A stretch of DNA of 64,000 bases from positions 3,592 to 67,591 of the forward strand of contig JAXMGR010000022.1 of NCBI GenBank assembly GCA_046352935.1. Reading direction: 5' to 3'. The notes below the pieces were generated by a model. That model did no database searches. It worked only from the letters and a program-made list of their open reading frames with translations, and had not been told where the DNA came from. The translations under genes were made by a program, and so were the position numbers. This DNA is from CAYWMY01 sp046352935 (GTDB lineage: Bacteria; Pseudomonadota; Gammaproteobacteria; Steroidobacterales; Steroidobacteraceae). Below are positions 25,590 through 34,566 of the stretch, piece after piece; position 1 is the stretch's first letter, and each line of letters begins with the position of its first letter.

Positions 25590-26027
25590 GGACGCCCCCG
25601 CTCCCCTGTCGAAACAGCCGGCCCGGTCGTGCGTCGAAAGCGGCTCGGGTCGCCGCCGCACGCTGAACAGGCTTCAAAAACGCGATCCCTGGTCTGCAGC
25701 GCGCACCGGCACAGGCCCGGTGCTGCTCTTCGTTCACGATCGGACGTCGCACGATCGCGTGCGGGCGCCGCCGCACTTCGTGCCCCGGTCCGCGCGTGAA
25801 AGGCATGGCCCGGGTCCGCGGGCAGCACCGGACACACCGACAGGATCGACCGCGGATGGCCTCCAGCGCCGGCGAGCGTGCGCATGCGCTCATCCAGTCG
25901 CCACGAAGGCCGTCGTCGAAATGCCCCCTGCCGCACGGTGTGCCGTTGCTGTCGCCGTGCAAAGTCTAGACTCGATCCTAAGTGACCGGCCCGAGCGCTG
26001 CAACACGAGATCGGTGCGCGGGGTGGC
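25590..26027. other. 438-bp spacer upstream of the oxidase operon
   Basis: This spacer separates the end of bioD from the start of ctaC on the same strand. It should carry the biotin operon terminator and the oxidase promoter. A 7-bp hairpin (GCGCGGG at 26016-26022 with CCCGCGC at 26032-26038) spans the bioD stop but has no T-tract. I could not pick a convincing -35/-10 pair on the minus strand. I found no credible ORF, tRNA or recognised regulatory RNA. Confidence 0.5.
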
Positions 26028-26717
26028 TCAACCCGCGCAAGAGTGATGGATGGAGGCGGGGTCCAGGTCCGCGGCATCGGTGCGGGCATCCGCCCGGGGC
26101 CGGTGCGGCAGGGTCCCCCAGCAAGGGGCACCGATGTGTCGCCGCAGGTACGCCCGGTTCTCGTCGCTGCGGGCGAAGTCCGGGTCCAGCGCCGAGCCGA
26201 TCCAGCCCGCGAGGCGCAGACCGCGATTCGCGAGGGCCTCGACGGTCAGCAGCGCGTGGTTCAGGCAGCCGAGGCGCAGGCCCACGACCAGGATCACCGG
26301 CGCTTCCAGGCGAAGGGCCAGGTCCGCGAAGGTGTTCGATTCGCCGAGTGGAACCAGCAGCCCGCCCGCACCCTCCACGATGACGATGTCGTTGCCGGTC
26401 GCCAGTTCCGCGTGGCAGGCGGTGATCGTCTCGATGCTGATGGCGACTCCGGCATCGGCGGCAGCGATGTGCGGCGCGACGGGGGCCGCGAACACGTAGG
26501 GGTTGACCGTCGGGTACGGTGGCCGGCCTGTCGAAGCGCTGATCAATGCGACCGCGTCTTCGTTGCGCAGGCCCTCCGGAGTCTCCATCGCGCCGGCGGC
26601 CACGGGTTTCATGCCGGCAACGCGCAGCCCGCGCGCGGCGAACGCGGCGAGCAGCGCGCAGGCGACGCGTGTCTTGCCGACCCCGGTGTCGGTGCCGGTC
26701 ACGAAGAGCGTACGCAT
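26028..26717 (-). CDS. bioD: Dethiobiotin synthetase
   Basis: 229-aa ATP-dependent carboxylase that closes the ureido ring of dethiobiotin from DAPA and CO2. The P-loop VTGTDTGVGKT lies at about 5-15, GMKPVAAG gives the substrate Lys, and VEGAGGLLVPL is a hallmark loop. Its ATG overlaps the bioC stop by 1 nt (TGATG). It is the last gene of the bioB-F-H-C-D operon. Confidence 0.95.
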   Translation of the reverse strand: MRTLFVTGTDTGVGKTRVACALLAAFAARGLRVAGMKPVAAGAMETPEGLRNEDAVALISASTGRPPYPTVNPYVFAAPVAPHIAAADAGVAISIETITACHAELATGNDIVIVEGAGGLLVPLGESNTFADLALRLEAPVILVVGLRLGCLNHALLTVEALANRGLRLAGWIGSALDPDFARSDENRAYLRRHIGAPCWGTLPHRPRADARTDAADLDPASIHHSCAG

Positions 26718-27622
26718 CAGCGCTCCTCTTCCCCGGGGGGCGCCTCGCGGCGGAGCCGGCCGATCGCGGTGACGGGCAGGACGTAGTCCGTGCCCTGGTT
26801 CCGCTGCCGTGTCGCGGCGCTGCGCCAGGCGTGGCCGTAGACCACCTCCCAGGTGGCCGGCAGGAGTCCGTCGTGCCGTTCGCGTTCGTAGGCCGTCTGC
26901 ACGGTCCGCCAGCGGCCGCGCCCCATCAGACCGCGTGACCGCCCGCTCGCGACGTTGTGCGCGCCGATCGCCTTCAGGTCACGCATCAGGCCGACGGCGT
27001 CGGTGTAGCGGTGCACGTGCCGGTCCACGTCCATGACGGGTTCGGCGAAACCGGCCCGGACGAGTCCGTCACCCAGCTCGTGCATGTCGGCGAACGCGTT
27101 CACGTGCGGGAGCCCGTCCGCGGTTGCGAAGGCTCGACGCAGCTCGCAGAGCGTGTCCGGTCCGAAGGTCGTGAAATGCAGGAGCCCGCCGGGGCGCAGC
27201 ACCCGATGGAACTCGGCGAACACCGCCTGCGGATCCGGGCACCACTGCAGCATCAGATTCGAGAAGACGAGGTCGACACTCGCGCTCGCAAGCGGCAGGG
27301 CGGTCGCATCGCCGCGCAGGCAGGGAACACGCCGCCACCATCTCCGCCGTGCGCGGACGGCAAGCAGCATGCCGTGCGCCGCGTCCAGCGCGATCACCTT
27401 CGCGTTCGGAAACCGCCGTTCCAGCGCGAGCGTGCCGAGCCCCGTGCCGCTGCCGACGTCGACCACGACGGCCGGCGCCAGTCGCACCACGTCGAGCCGC
27501 GACAGCAGCTCTCTGCGCACCTCGTGCTGCAGCACCGCGGTGCGGTCGTAATCGTGGCTCGCGCGGCTGAAGGCCCGCCAGGCCGCACGCACGTCGAGTC
27601 CGGCAGTGATGTGTCCATTCAT
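26717..27622 (-). CDS. bioC: Malonyl-ACP O-methyltransferase
   Basis: 301-aa SAM-dependent methyltransferase that masks malonyl-ACP as its methyl ester so that fatty acid synthase can build pimeloyl. Motif I is VVDVGSGTGLG (about 47-57), followed by VIALDAAHGML, SNLMLQWCPD and the LRPGGLLHFTTFGPDTL block typical of BioC. I chose the ATG at 27622, which overlaps the bioH stop as ATGA; the longer frame to 27769 has an unrelated N-terminus. It works with BioH, the next gene upstream. Confidence 0.94.
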   Translation of the reverse strand: MNGHITAGLDVRAAWRAFSRASHDYDRTAVLQHEVRRELLSRLDVVRLAPAVVVDVGSGTGLGTLALERRFPNAKVIALDAAHGMLLAVRARRRWWRRVPCLRGDATALPLASASVDLVFSNLMLQWCPDPQAVFAEFHRVLRPGGLLHFTTFGPDTLCELRRAFATADGLPHVNAFADMHELGDGLVRAGFAEPVMDVDRHVHRYTDAVGLMRDLKAIGAHNVASGRSRGLMGRGRWRTVQTAYERERHDGLLPATWEVVYGHAWRSAATRQRNQGTDYVLPVTAIGRLRREAPPGEEER

Positions 27623-28392
27623 GGCTCCGGCGTCCCGGCAACGGCCGCGAGGTGCGACAGAAATCCCGAGATCGCCGCCGCGAGTTCCGCGGCGTGACTG
27701 AGCGGCAGCGCATGGCCCGCGGTCGCGAGCTCGACGCGGGTGGCGCGGGGCAGTGTGGATGCCAGCCATCGAGCGGCGCCCTGTGGCGTCACACGGTCGC
27801 CGCTTCCCGCGACGACGAGCGCGGGTGTGGACACGGCGCCGCAGGCCGGGCGCAGGTCGCTGTGGCGCAGGATCGCCAGACCGGCCGCAAGGGTCCCCGC
27901 GTCGGGCACCGGAGCTTCCCGCCGCAGATCGCGCAGCTGGCGGGCGGCAGTGGCGCGCCTTGCGTCGCCGACGAGGAGCAGCGTGGCGAATTCGTCACGG
28001 AGCGCGCGCGCGTCGCGTCGGACGGCATCGTCGTAGCGATCGAGCAGGCCGGAGTCGACGCCGTGCGCCCAGTCGGGCGCCGCGAGGAACCGCGGCGTCG
28101 GCGTCACGAGCACGATGGCGGCGGGCCGGCACCGGCCACGCGCGGCGATCTGCAGTGCCGCCATCGCCCCCAGTGACCAGCCGATCAGGACCGTGCCGTC
28201 GGCAAGATCGCGCTCCAGCGCACGCGCGAGGCCATCCAGCGTATCCGGCAGGACTTCGCCGGCCCGCTGGCCCTGGCCGGGGAGATCCACGCAGCGCGCG
28301 CCGGGGCCGAGACCCTGCGCGAGCGGCTGAAGGCAGGCGGCTTCCATCGACCAGCCGGGCAGCAGCACGCATTCCAGCGCCGGCCGCGTCAT
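27619..28392 (-). CDS. bioH: Pimeloyl-ACP methyl ester carboxylesterase
   Basis: 257-aa alpha/beta hydrolase that removes the methyl ester from pimeloyl-ACP after chain assembly. The nucleophile elbow is GWSLGA (catalytic Ser), the acid is in AGSGDRVTP and the final His in ATAGHALPLSH. The ATG at 28392 overlaps the bioF stop as ATGA. It lies beside bioC, its biochemical partner. The family is broad, so the assignment rests on this operon position. Confidence 0.88.
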   Translation of the reverse strand: MTRPALECVLLPGWSMEAACLQPLAQGLGPGARCVDLPGQGQRAGEVLPDTLDGLARALERDLADGTVLIGWSLGAMAALQIAARGRCRPAAIVLVTPTPRFLAAPDWAHGVDSGLLDRYDDAVRRDARALRDEFATLLLVGDARRATAARQLRDLRREAPVPDAGTLAAGLAILRHSDLRPACGAVSTPALVVAGSGDRVTPQGAARWLASTLPRATRVELATAGHALPLSHAAELAAAISGFLSHLAAVAGTPEP

Positions 28393-29555
28393 GCCGTACT
28401 CCCCGCGCACAGCGTTGCGGAAAGTGCCGCGACGAGACCGTCGACCTCGGACTCGTCGTGAAGGGCGGAAAGGGTCACGCGCAGGCGCGAGGTGCCGTGC
28501 GGGACGGTCGGTGGGCGGATCGCGGTGACGTAGTAGCCGCGGGACAGAAGTACCTCGCTGGCGGCGACTGCCGCAGCGGCCCCGCCGACGATGACCGGCT
28601 GGATCGGTGAATCCGAGCGCAACAGGGCGAGGCCGGCCCGCTCACAGCCGGCGCGGAACCGCCGTGTGAGCTCCGCGACGCGTTGCCTGCGCCAGGGTTC
28701 GCGCTCGACGAGCGAGAGCGCGGCGAGGGCGGCGGCGGCGACACCCGGTGGCAGCGCCGTCGTATAGATGTAGGTGCGGGCACGCTGCACGAGAAAATCG
28801 ACCAGTACCCGACTGCCTGCGACGAAGGCGCCGGAGGTTCCGAACGCCTTGCCGAGCGTCCCGATGAGCACGGGGGCCTCGCCGACTCCGAGCCCGGCGA
28901 GCTCCAGCGAACCGCGTCCGCGGGGACCCAGCACGCCGAGTCCGTGCGCGTCGTCGACCATCAGCCACGCGTCGTGGCGTGCAGCGGTCGCGGCCAGCGC
29001 AGCGAGCGGTGCGAGGTCACCGTCCATGCTGAACACCCCGTCGGTCACGACGAGCTTCCGGTCCGCAGCCGACCCGGCGAGCCGCCGCTCGAGTGCGACG
29101 GGATCGGCGTGCGCATAGCGCTGCAGGCGTGCGCCGGAGAGCAGACCGCCGTCCAGGAGCGATGCATGGTTCAGCCGGTCCTCGAACACCGCGTCACCAC
29201 GACCGGCGAGAGCCGTGATGACACCGAGATTGGCCTGATAACCGGTGGAGAAGAGCAGCGTCCGGTCGCGCCCGGTGTATGCGGCGAGGGCCTCTTCGAG
29301 TGCGCGGTGCTCGCGCTGATGACCCGTGACGAGATGCGAGGCGCCACTGCCCGCGCATGCGCCGGCGAGGGCGGCCCGCAGCGCCGGATCGCGCGCGAGG
29401 CCCAGATAGTCGTTGCTGCAGAACACGACCGCCTCACGACCGTCGACGAGCGCGCGCGCGCGCGCCAGAGGTTCGACGCAGCGCCGGGTCCGCCGCAGGT
29501 CCTGCGCGTCGAGCCGTCTCAGTTCCGTCGCGAGCGTATCGTCAATGCCGGGCAT
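28389..29555 (-). CDS. bioF: 8-amino-7-oxononanoate synthase
   Basis: 388-aa PLP enzyme of the alpha-oxoamine synthase family, joining pimeloyl-ACP and alanine. The PLP lysine sits in LIGTLGKAFGTSGAF, and other marks are FCSNDYLGLA, GSGASHLVTGHQREHRALE and DDAHGLGVLGPRGRG. The ATG at 29555 overlaps the bioB stop by 14 nt; a frame extending to 29657 lies inside bioB and lacks family residues. Confidence 0.95.
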   Translation of the reverse strand: MPGIDDTLATELRRLDAQDLRRTRRCVEPLARARALVDGREAVVFCSNDYLGLARDPALRAALAGACAGSGASHLVTGHQREHRALEEALAAYTGRDRTLLFSTGYQANLGVITALAGRGDAVFEDRLNHASLLDGGLLSGARLQRYAHADPVALERRLAGSAADRKLVVTDGVFSMDGDLAPLAALAATAARHDAWLMVDDAHGLGVLGPRGRGSLELAGLGVGEAPVLIGTLGKAFGTSGAFVAGSRVLVDFLVQRARTYIYTTALPPGVAAAALAALSLVEREPWRRQRVAELTRRFRAGCERAGLALLRSDSPIQPVIVGGAAAAVAASEVLLSRGYYVTAIRPPTVPHGTSRLRVTLSALHDESEVDGLVAALSATLCAGSTA

Positions 29556-30624
29556 CGGCCGTCGTCGCGCAGGTGCCTCCGCACCCGCATCCGGGACCGG
29601 CGGGTTGTCGGTTCGCCGGCGCCGCCGTGGCACTCGTCGTGGTGCCGTCGTCCGCATGCCCTTCGATCCGGATACCCAGCCGCTCGAACAGACGCCTGTC
29701 GTGATCGACGTCGGGATTGCCGGTCGTCAGCAGCCGGTCGCCGCAGAACATCGAGTTGGCACCCGCGAGAAAGCACAACGCCTGCATCTCGTCGCTCATC
29801 GCGCTGCGGCCTGCGGACAGCCTCACGTGCGAGCGCGGCATGAGGATGCGCGCGAGCGCGATCGCCCGCACGAAGTCGAAGGTGTCGAGCGGCGCGGCCT
29901 CGGCGAGCGGCGTGCCCGGGATCGCGACGAGCTGGTTGATGGGCACGCTGTCGGGATGCGCGGGCAGCGTGGCCAGCGTGTGCAGCAGCGCGATGCGGTC
30001 GCGGGCCGATTCGCCCATGCCGAGGATTCCGCCGCAGCAGACATTGATGCCGGCTTCACGCACGGCCTCCAGGGTGTCGAGGCGGTCCTGGTAGGTGCGT
30101 GTCGTGATGACCTTGTCGTAGTACTCGGCGGAGGTGTCGAGGTTGTGGTTGTAGTAGTCGAGGCCGGCATCCTTCAGTGCGGCCGCCTGCTCGCGCGTGA
30201 GCATGCCGAGCGTCGCGCAGGTCTCCATGCCGAGGTCCCGCACACCCCTGATCATTTCGATGATGACGCGCAGATCGCGGTCCTTCGGTCCGCGGTAGGC
30301 GGCGCCCATGCAGAAGCGCGTCGAGCCCGCGGCTCTGGCACGGCGCGCATTCTCGACCACTTCCTCCACGGCGAGCAGTGCTTCGCGCCCCAGCCCGGTG
30401 TCGTAGCGCACGCTCTGGGAACAGTACGCGCAGTCCTCGGGACAGGCGCCGGTCTTGATGGACAGCAGGGTCGAGACCTGCACGGCGTTGGCATCGAACC
30501 AGCGTCGATGCACCCGCTGCGCGTGGAACAGCAGGTCGCTGAACGGCAGTGCCGCGAGCCCCCGGACCTCGTCCAGGGACCAGTCCGTGCGGACTTCACC
30601 CAGTCGTTCGAAATCGATGCTCAT
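29542..30624 (-). CDS. bioB: Biotin synthase with Cys-rich C-terminal tail
   Basis: 360-aa radical SAM enzyme that inserts sulfur into dethiobiotin. The radical SAM cysteines are 61, 65 and 68 (ACPEDCAYCSQ), and the TIM-barrel motifs DYYNHNLDTS, CCGGILGMGE and FCGDRLLTTGNPD are present. The C-terminus is longer than E. coli BioB (346 aa) and ends in a Gly/Cys tail with Cys346, Cys348 and Cys352 (GPGCGCGGTC). This may bind a metal or cluster, but could be decorative. The start at 30624 (MSIDFERLG) has AGGA upstream. It heads the operon and is divergent from comF. Confidence 0.96.
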   Translation of the reverse strand: MSIDFERLGEVRTDWSLDEVRGLAALPFSDLLFHAQRVHRRWFDANAVQVSTLLSIKTGACPEDCAYCSQSVRYDTGLGREALLAVEEVVENARRARAAGSTRFCMGAAYRGPKDRDLRVIIEMIRGVRDLGMETCATLGMLTREQAAALKDAGLDYYNHNLDTSAEYYDKVITTRTYQDRLDTLEAVREAGINVCCGGILGMGESARDRIALLHTLATLPAHPDSVPINQLVAIPGTPLAEAAPLDTFDFVRAIALARILMPRSHVRLSAGRSAMSDEMQALCFLAGANSMFCGDRLLTTGNPDVDHDRRLFERLGIRIEGHADDGTTTSATAAPANRQPAGPGCGCGGTCATTADARH

Positions 30625-30733
30625 CGACTTAAGTCCTTGATCCGGTGAAAAACTCGCCAACCCCGCAGGCCTGGGGACGGCCACCATCGACGGCGGCGGA
30701 AGTATTCGTTGCACGGCAGGAGGCTGTCAACTT
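30625..30733. promoter_or_regulatory. Divergent bioB/comF promoter region
   Basis: 109-bp gap between two divergent starts. It must hold promoters for the biotin operon and for comF. The comF Shine-Dalgarno AGGAGG lies 10 nt before its ATG. I looked for a BirA-type operator (TTGTAAACC-N14-16-GGTTTACAA) and saw none; the best inverted pair, TTGCA and TGTCAA, is weak. Control by biotin is therefore unproven. Confidence 0.5.
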
Positions 30734-31456
30734 ATGGTCTCGAGCTCGGTTTACAGGTGGACGGACCGGGTACTCGGCACCGTATTCCCACCGCGCTGCC
30801 TGCTGTGCCTCGATCCCGGTCAGCGCCCCGCACTCGATCTGTGCCGCGACTGCGAATCGGACCTGCCCTGGATCGAGCATGCCTGCCCCGCCTGCGGTGT
30901 CCCGGCGCCGGGGGTGCTGCTGTCGCCCTGTGCGGCCTGCCTCGCGTCGCAGCGCACCTGCGACCGGACCGTCGCGGCACTCGCCTACCGGTTCCCCGTG
31001 GACGCGCTGGTGCGCACTCTGAAGTACCGCGGCGAACTCGCGTCGGGGCGCGTGCTGGGCACCCTGATGGCGCGGCAGCTGCGCCGGCGCGGGTACGCGG
31101 GCGTCGATGCGCTCGTACCGGTGCCGCTGCACCACCGGCGCGAAGCCCAGCGCGGGTTCAACCAGGCGCTCGAACTCGCGCGTGTCGTCGGCAGGGAACT
31201 CGGTATTCCGGTCGATCCGGAATGCTGCGAGCGACAGCGCGACACCCCGGAGCAGGCGCGGCTGGACGCGGCCGCGCGGCCGGGGAATGTGCGCGATGCC
31301 TTTCGCGTGCGCCGCCGTCCCGCGCAACGCATCGCGATCATCGACGACGTGCTCACGACGGGCAGCACCGTCGAGGAACTCGCACGAGTGCTGAGGGCGG
31401 GTGGTGCCACCCGCGTCGAGATCTGGGTGGCTGCCCGTGCGGGCGGTCAGCGATAG
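30734..31456 (+). CDS. comF: ComF family amidophosphoribosyltransferase-like protein
   Basis: 240-aa protein with an N-terminal zinc-ribbon-like segment (four CxxC pairs: CLLC, CRDC, CPAC and CAAC) and a C-terminal phosphoribosyltransferase domain with the PRPP loop IAIIDDVLTTGSTV. Other marks are ALKYRG-like TLKYRGELA and VPVPLHHRREAQRGFNQA. ComF is needed for DNA uptake in several naturally competent bacteria, but the enzymatic role is unclear. The type IV pilus genes in this window are compatible with competence. The 3' end overlaps ubiA by 10 nt in convergent orientation. Confidence 0.88.
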   Translation: MVSSSVYRWTDRVLGTVFPPRCLLCLDPGQRPALDLCRDCESDLPWIEHACPACGVPAPGVLLSPCAACLASQRTCDRTVAALAYRFPVDALVRTLKYRGELASGRVLGTLMARQLRRRGYAGVDALVPVPLHHRREAQRGFNQALELARVVGRELGIPVDPECCERQRDTPEQARLDAAARPGNVRDAFRVRRRPAQRIAIIDDVLTTGSTVEELARVLRAGGATRVEIWVAARAGGQR

Positions 31457-32388
31457 AGGTAATCGAGGGCGATCCCGACGAACACGCACAGGCCGAAGTA
31501 ATGTGCATCGTTGAAGGCCCGGAAGCAGCCGACGGGATGCCGGTCGCGGATGAGCCACTGCCCGTGCAGGAAAAGGACGGCGCCAGCCGCGAGTCCCGCG
31601 AAATACCACGCACCCAGCCCCGCCTTTCCGGCGACCAGCACCAGCGCGTACAGGATCATCGCCTGCACCATCGCGATCACCGCACGGTCGGCCTCGCCGA
31701 ACAGGATCGCCGAGGACTTGATGCCTGCCCTGCGGTCGTCCTCGCGATCGACCATCGCATACATGGTGTCGTAGACGACGGCCCACAGGACGGCGGCCAC
31801 GAACAGCAGCCACCCGAGCCGCGGCACGCTCCCTTCCAGCGCCGCAAAGGCCATGGGTACGCCCCAGCCGAACGCGGCACCGAGATACAGCTGCGGGATG
31901 TGCACGAAGCGCTTCATGAGCGGGTAGGTCACCGTGAGGCCCGCGCCGATGGCGGCGAGCGCGCGCGCGGCGGGTGGCAGGGCGAGGGCGAGGGCGACCG
32001 CCACCAGGCCGAGCGCGACGAACAGCACCAGCGCCTCGCCACGGCCGACGCGCCCCGTGGCGAGCGGCCGGTCCGCGGTGCGTCGGACCTGACGATCGAA
32101 GTCCCGATCCGCGAAATCGTTGATCACGCACCCGGCCGACCGGGTGACCACGACGCCGCAGAGGAACACGATGAGCATGCGCGGGTCGGGTCTCCCCTTC
32201 CCGGCGATCCACAATGCCCAGAGCGTCGGCCACAGCAGCAGCCAGAACCCGACCGGCTTGTCGAGCCGCATGAGGCGTGCGTACTGGTGCAGCGTGGCCA
32301 CGAAGGCCACGACGGCGCTGCGCAATGGCTGGGGCTGCCACGTCGGCTTGTACGCCGGATCGACGGGTCCGCGGCGGGAATTCTTCAT
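31447..32388 (-). CDS. ubiA: 4-hydroxybenzoate polyprenyltransferase
   Basis: 313-aa inner-membrane enzyme that attaches the polyprenyl tail to 4-hydroxybenzoate in ubiquinone synthesis. The two Asp-rich motifs are NDFADRDFDRQVRRTADRPL and the second MVDREDDRRAGIKSSAI, and about nine helices are visible. It lies 40 nt downstream of recG on the same strand, at the end of the yicC-to-ubiA run. Ubiquinone fits a respiratory gammaproteobacterium with this oxidase cluster. Confidence 0.94.
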   Translation of the reverse strand: MKNSRRGPVDPAYKPTWQPQPLRSAVVAFVATLHQYARLMRLDKPVGFWLLLWPTLWALWIAGKGRPDPRMLIVFLCGVVVTRSAGCVINDFADRDFDRQVRRTADRPLATGRVGRGEALVLFVALGLVAVALALALPPAARALAAIGAGLTVTYPLMKRFVHIPQLYLGAAFGWGVPMAFAALEGSVPRLGWLLFVAAVLWAVVYDTMYAMVDREDDRRAGIKSSAILFGEADRAVIAMVQAMILYALVLVAGKAGLGAWYFAGLAAGAVLFLHGQWLIRDRHPVGCFRAFNDAHYFGLCVFVGIALDYLYR

Positions 32389-32428
32389 CTTGCCTGTCTC
32401 GCCTGCTGCCTTCTTCCTGGCTGCGGGG

Positions 32429-34516
32429 TCACGCCTTTCCGTAACGGGCGCCGCCGCCGATCCAGCGCCGCAGCAGTGGCGGGATGTTGGCGGGATGACG
32501 CGCCATCAGTGCATCTGCCGCGCGCTGCACACGCGGCAGCAGGTCGGCGTCGCGCATGAGGTCCGCGACCTTGAGCGACAGCAGCCCGGCCTGCCGCGTC
32601 CCCAGCAGCTCGCCGGGACCGCGCAGCTCGAGGTCGCGGCGCGCGACCTCGAACCCGTCGGTCGTATCACGCATCACCGCGAGCCGCGCCTTCGCAGTTT
32701 CCGACAGTGGCGGCCGATACATCAATACACAGGCACTGGCATGCTGCCCGCGCCCGACCCTGCCGCGCAGCTGGTGGAGCTGCGACAATCCGAGCCGCTC
32801 CGCATTCTCGATGACCATGAGCGTCGCGTTCGGCACGTCGACGCCCACCTCGATCACGGTCGTCGCCACGAGCAGCCGTATCCCGCCGGCCTTGAAGCGC
32901 TGCATCGTCAGCTCCTTCGCGGCCGGCGGCATGCGCCCGTGGACCAGGCCGACCTCCAGTCCGGGCAGTGCCTCGGACAGCGAGCGGGCCGTTTCCTCGG
33001 CCGCCTGCGCTTCGAGCTGGTCGGATTCCTCGATCAGCGGGCAGACCCAGTAGACCTGCCGCCCGTCGAGGCAGGCGCGATGGATGCGCGCGACGACCTC
33101 GTTGCGCCGCGCCTCGGACATCACGCTCGTCTGCACCGGCGTCCGTCCGGGCGGCAGCTCGTCGATCACGGAGACATCGAGGTCCGCGTAGGCGGTCATC
33201 GCGAGCGTGCGCGGTATCGGTGTGGCGGTCATGATCAGCTGGTGCGGGAACCGGCCCTCGCACGCCCCCTTCTCGCGCAGCGCGAGGCGCTGGTCGACCC
33301 CGAACCGGTGCTGCTCGTCGATGATCACGAGCGCGAGCCGCTGGAAACGTACGTCCTGCTGGAACAGCGCATGCGTGCCGATCGCGACCTGCGTGTGACC
33401 CGAAGCCAGCGCGGCGTGTGCCTGCTGCCGCGCGCGGCCGGTGAGCCGGCCCGCGAGCAGCGTGCAGCGGACGTCGAGCGGATCCAGCCAGCGGGCGAAG
33501 TTCTGCGCATGCTGCTCGGCGAGAAGTTCGGTCGGCGCCATGAGCACCGCCTGGTATCCGGCCTCGACCGCGCGCAGCGCGGCCAGCGCAGCGACGACGG
33601 TCTTGCCGGATCCCACGTCGCCCTGCACGAGCCGGAGCATCGGATTCGGCAGCACGAGATCCGCGTCGATCTCCGCGAGCACCCGTTCCTGCGCGCCGGT
33701 CAGCGCATACGGCAGAGCCCGCCGCAGGCCGTTGCGCAACGCATCCGTGCCGGTGAGCGGCCAGGCGGGGTCGCGCCGCAGGTCCTCGCGCAGCCGGCGC
33801 AGCGACAGCTGCTGGGCGAGCAGTTCCTCGAAAGCGAGCCGCCGCTGCGCGGGGTGGCGACCTGCAGCGAGCTGGTCGACGCGGGCGTCGGGTGGCGGTC
33901 GGTGTACGTACTCCAGGGCCGCGGTCAGCGTTGGCAGGCCCAGGTCCGCGATGACGTCTGCAGGGACCCAGTCGCGCAGGGTGCTCGCCGCGGTGGCTTT
34001 GAGCGCGAGCGCGGTGAGCAGCCTGAGCCGGCCCTGCTGTACGCCCTCGGTCGCGGGATAGACCGGTGTCAGCGAGTCCTCCACGGACTGCGCATCGGGG
34101 AGCGCGGCGAGGCGGTACTCGGGGTGGACGATCTCCAGTCCCATCGGTCCACGCCGCACCTCGCCGAAGCACCGCAGGCGAACACCGCGCTGCAGCTGTT
34201 CCTGCTGGGATCCGCTGAAGTGAAAGAACCGCAGCGTCAGGAAGCCCGTGCCGTCTCCGAGTCGCACGAGCAGCGTACGCCGGCGCCTGAACACGACCTC
34301 GGCGAGTTCGACCGAGCCCGAGACGACCGCACGTCCGCCCGGCCGCAGGGCTCCGATCGGCACGACCTTCGTGCGGTCCTCGTAGCGAAGCGGCAGCAGG
34401 AACAGCAGGTCCTGCACGGACTCGATGCCCAGCCGTCGCAGTCGCTCCGCGAGCGACGGGCCCACTCCTTTCAACGACGTGACCGGCAGCAGTCCGGAAC
34501 GGCCGTCGGCTGCCAT
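32429..34516 (-). CDS. recG: ATP-dependent DNA helicase RecG
   Basis: 695-aa branched-DNA translocase for fork rescue and recombination. The N-terminal wedge/OB region contains LKGVGPSLAERLRRLGI. Helicase motifs include GDVGSGKT (Walker A), the DEQHRFG box, TATPIPRT, VCPLIEESD, HGRMPP, TTVIEVGVDVPNA and QLRGRVGRG. I chose the ATG at 34516 because longer frames run over ridA and spoT. It is the usual spoT neighbour, although trmH is absent between them. Confidence 0.95.
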   Translation of the reverse strand: MAADGRSGLLPVTSLKGVGPSLAERLRRLGIESVQDLLFLLPLRYEDRTKVVPIGALRPGGRAVVSGSVELAEVVFRRRRTLLVRLGDGTGFLTLRFFHFSGSQQEQLQRGVRLRCFGEVRRGPMGLEIVHPEYRLAALPDAQSVEDSLTPVYPATEGVQQGRLRLLTALALKATAASTLRDWVPADVIADLGLPTLTAALEYVHRPPPDARVDQLAAGRHPAQRRLAFEELLAQQLSLRRLREDLRRDPAWPLTGTDALRNGLRRALPYALTGAQERVLAEIDADLVLPNPMLRLVQGDVGSGKTVVAALAALRAVEAGYQAVLMAPTELLAEQHAQNFARWLDPLDVRCTLLAGRLTGRARQQAHAALASGHTQVAIGTHALFQQDVRFQRLALVIIDEQHRFGVDQRLALREKGACEGRFPHQLIMTATPIPRTLAMTAYADLDVSVIDELPPGRTPVQTSVMSEARRNEVVARIHRACLDGRQVYWVCPLIEESDQLEAQAAEETARSLSEALPGLEVGLVHGRMPPAAKELTMQRFKAGGIRLLVATTVIEVGVDVPNATLMVIENAERLGLSQLHQLRGRVGRGQHASACVLMYRPPLSETAKARLAVMRDTTDGFEVARRDLELRGPGELLGTRQAGLLSLKVADLMRDADLLPRVQRAADALMARHPANIPPLLRRWIGGGARYGKA

Positions 34517-34566
34517 CACGCCCGGGCCGCCGGTGCGAGGGTCGTGCGAACGACCCGCCACTCTCG

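Noticed and set aside
23370..25799. Long plus-strand open frame (809 codons) opposite ctaD and ctaC
   Set aside because: Antisense shadow of two certain oxidase genes; the residues are low-complexity His/Arg/Asp-rich.
30700..30733. BirA-type operator near bioB/comF
   Set aside because: The best inverted pair (TTGCA and TGTCAA) does not match the BirA consensus in sequence or spacing.
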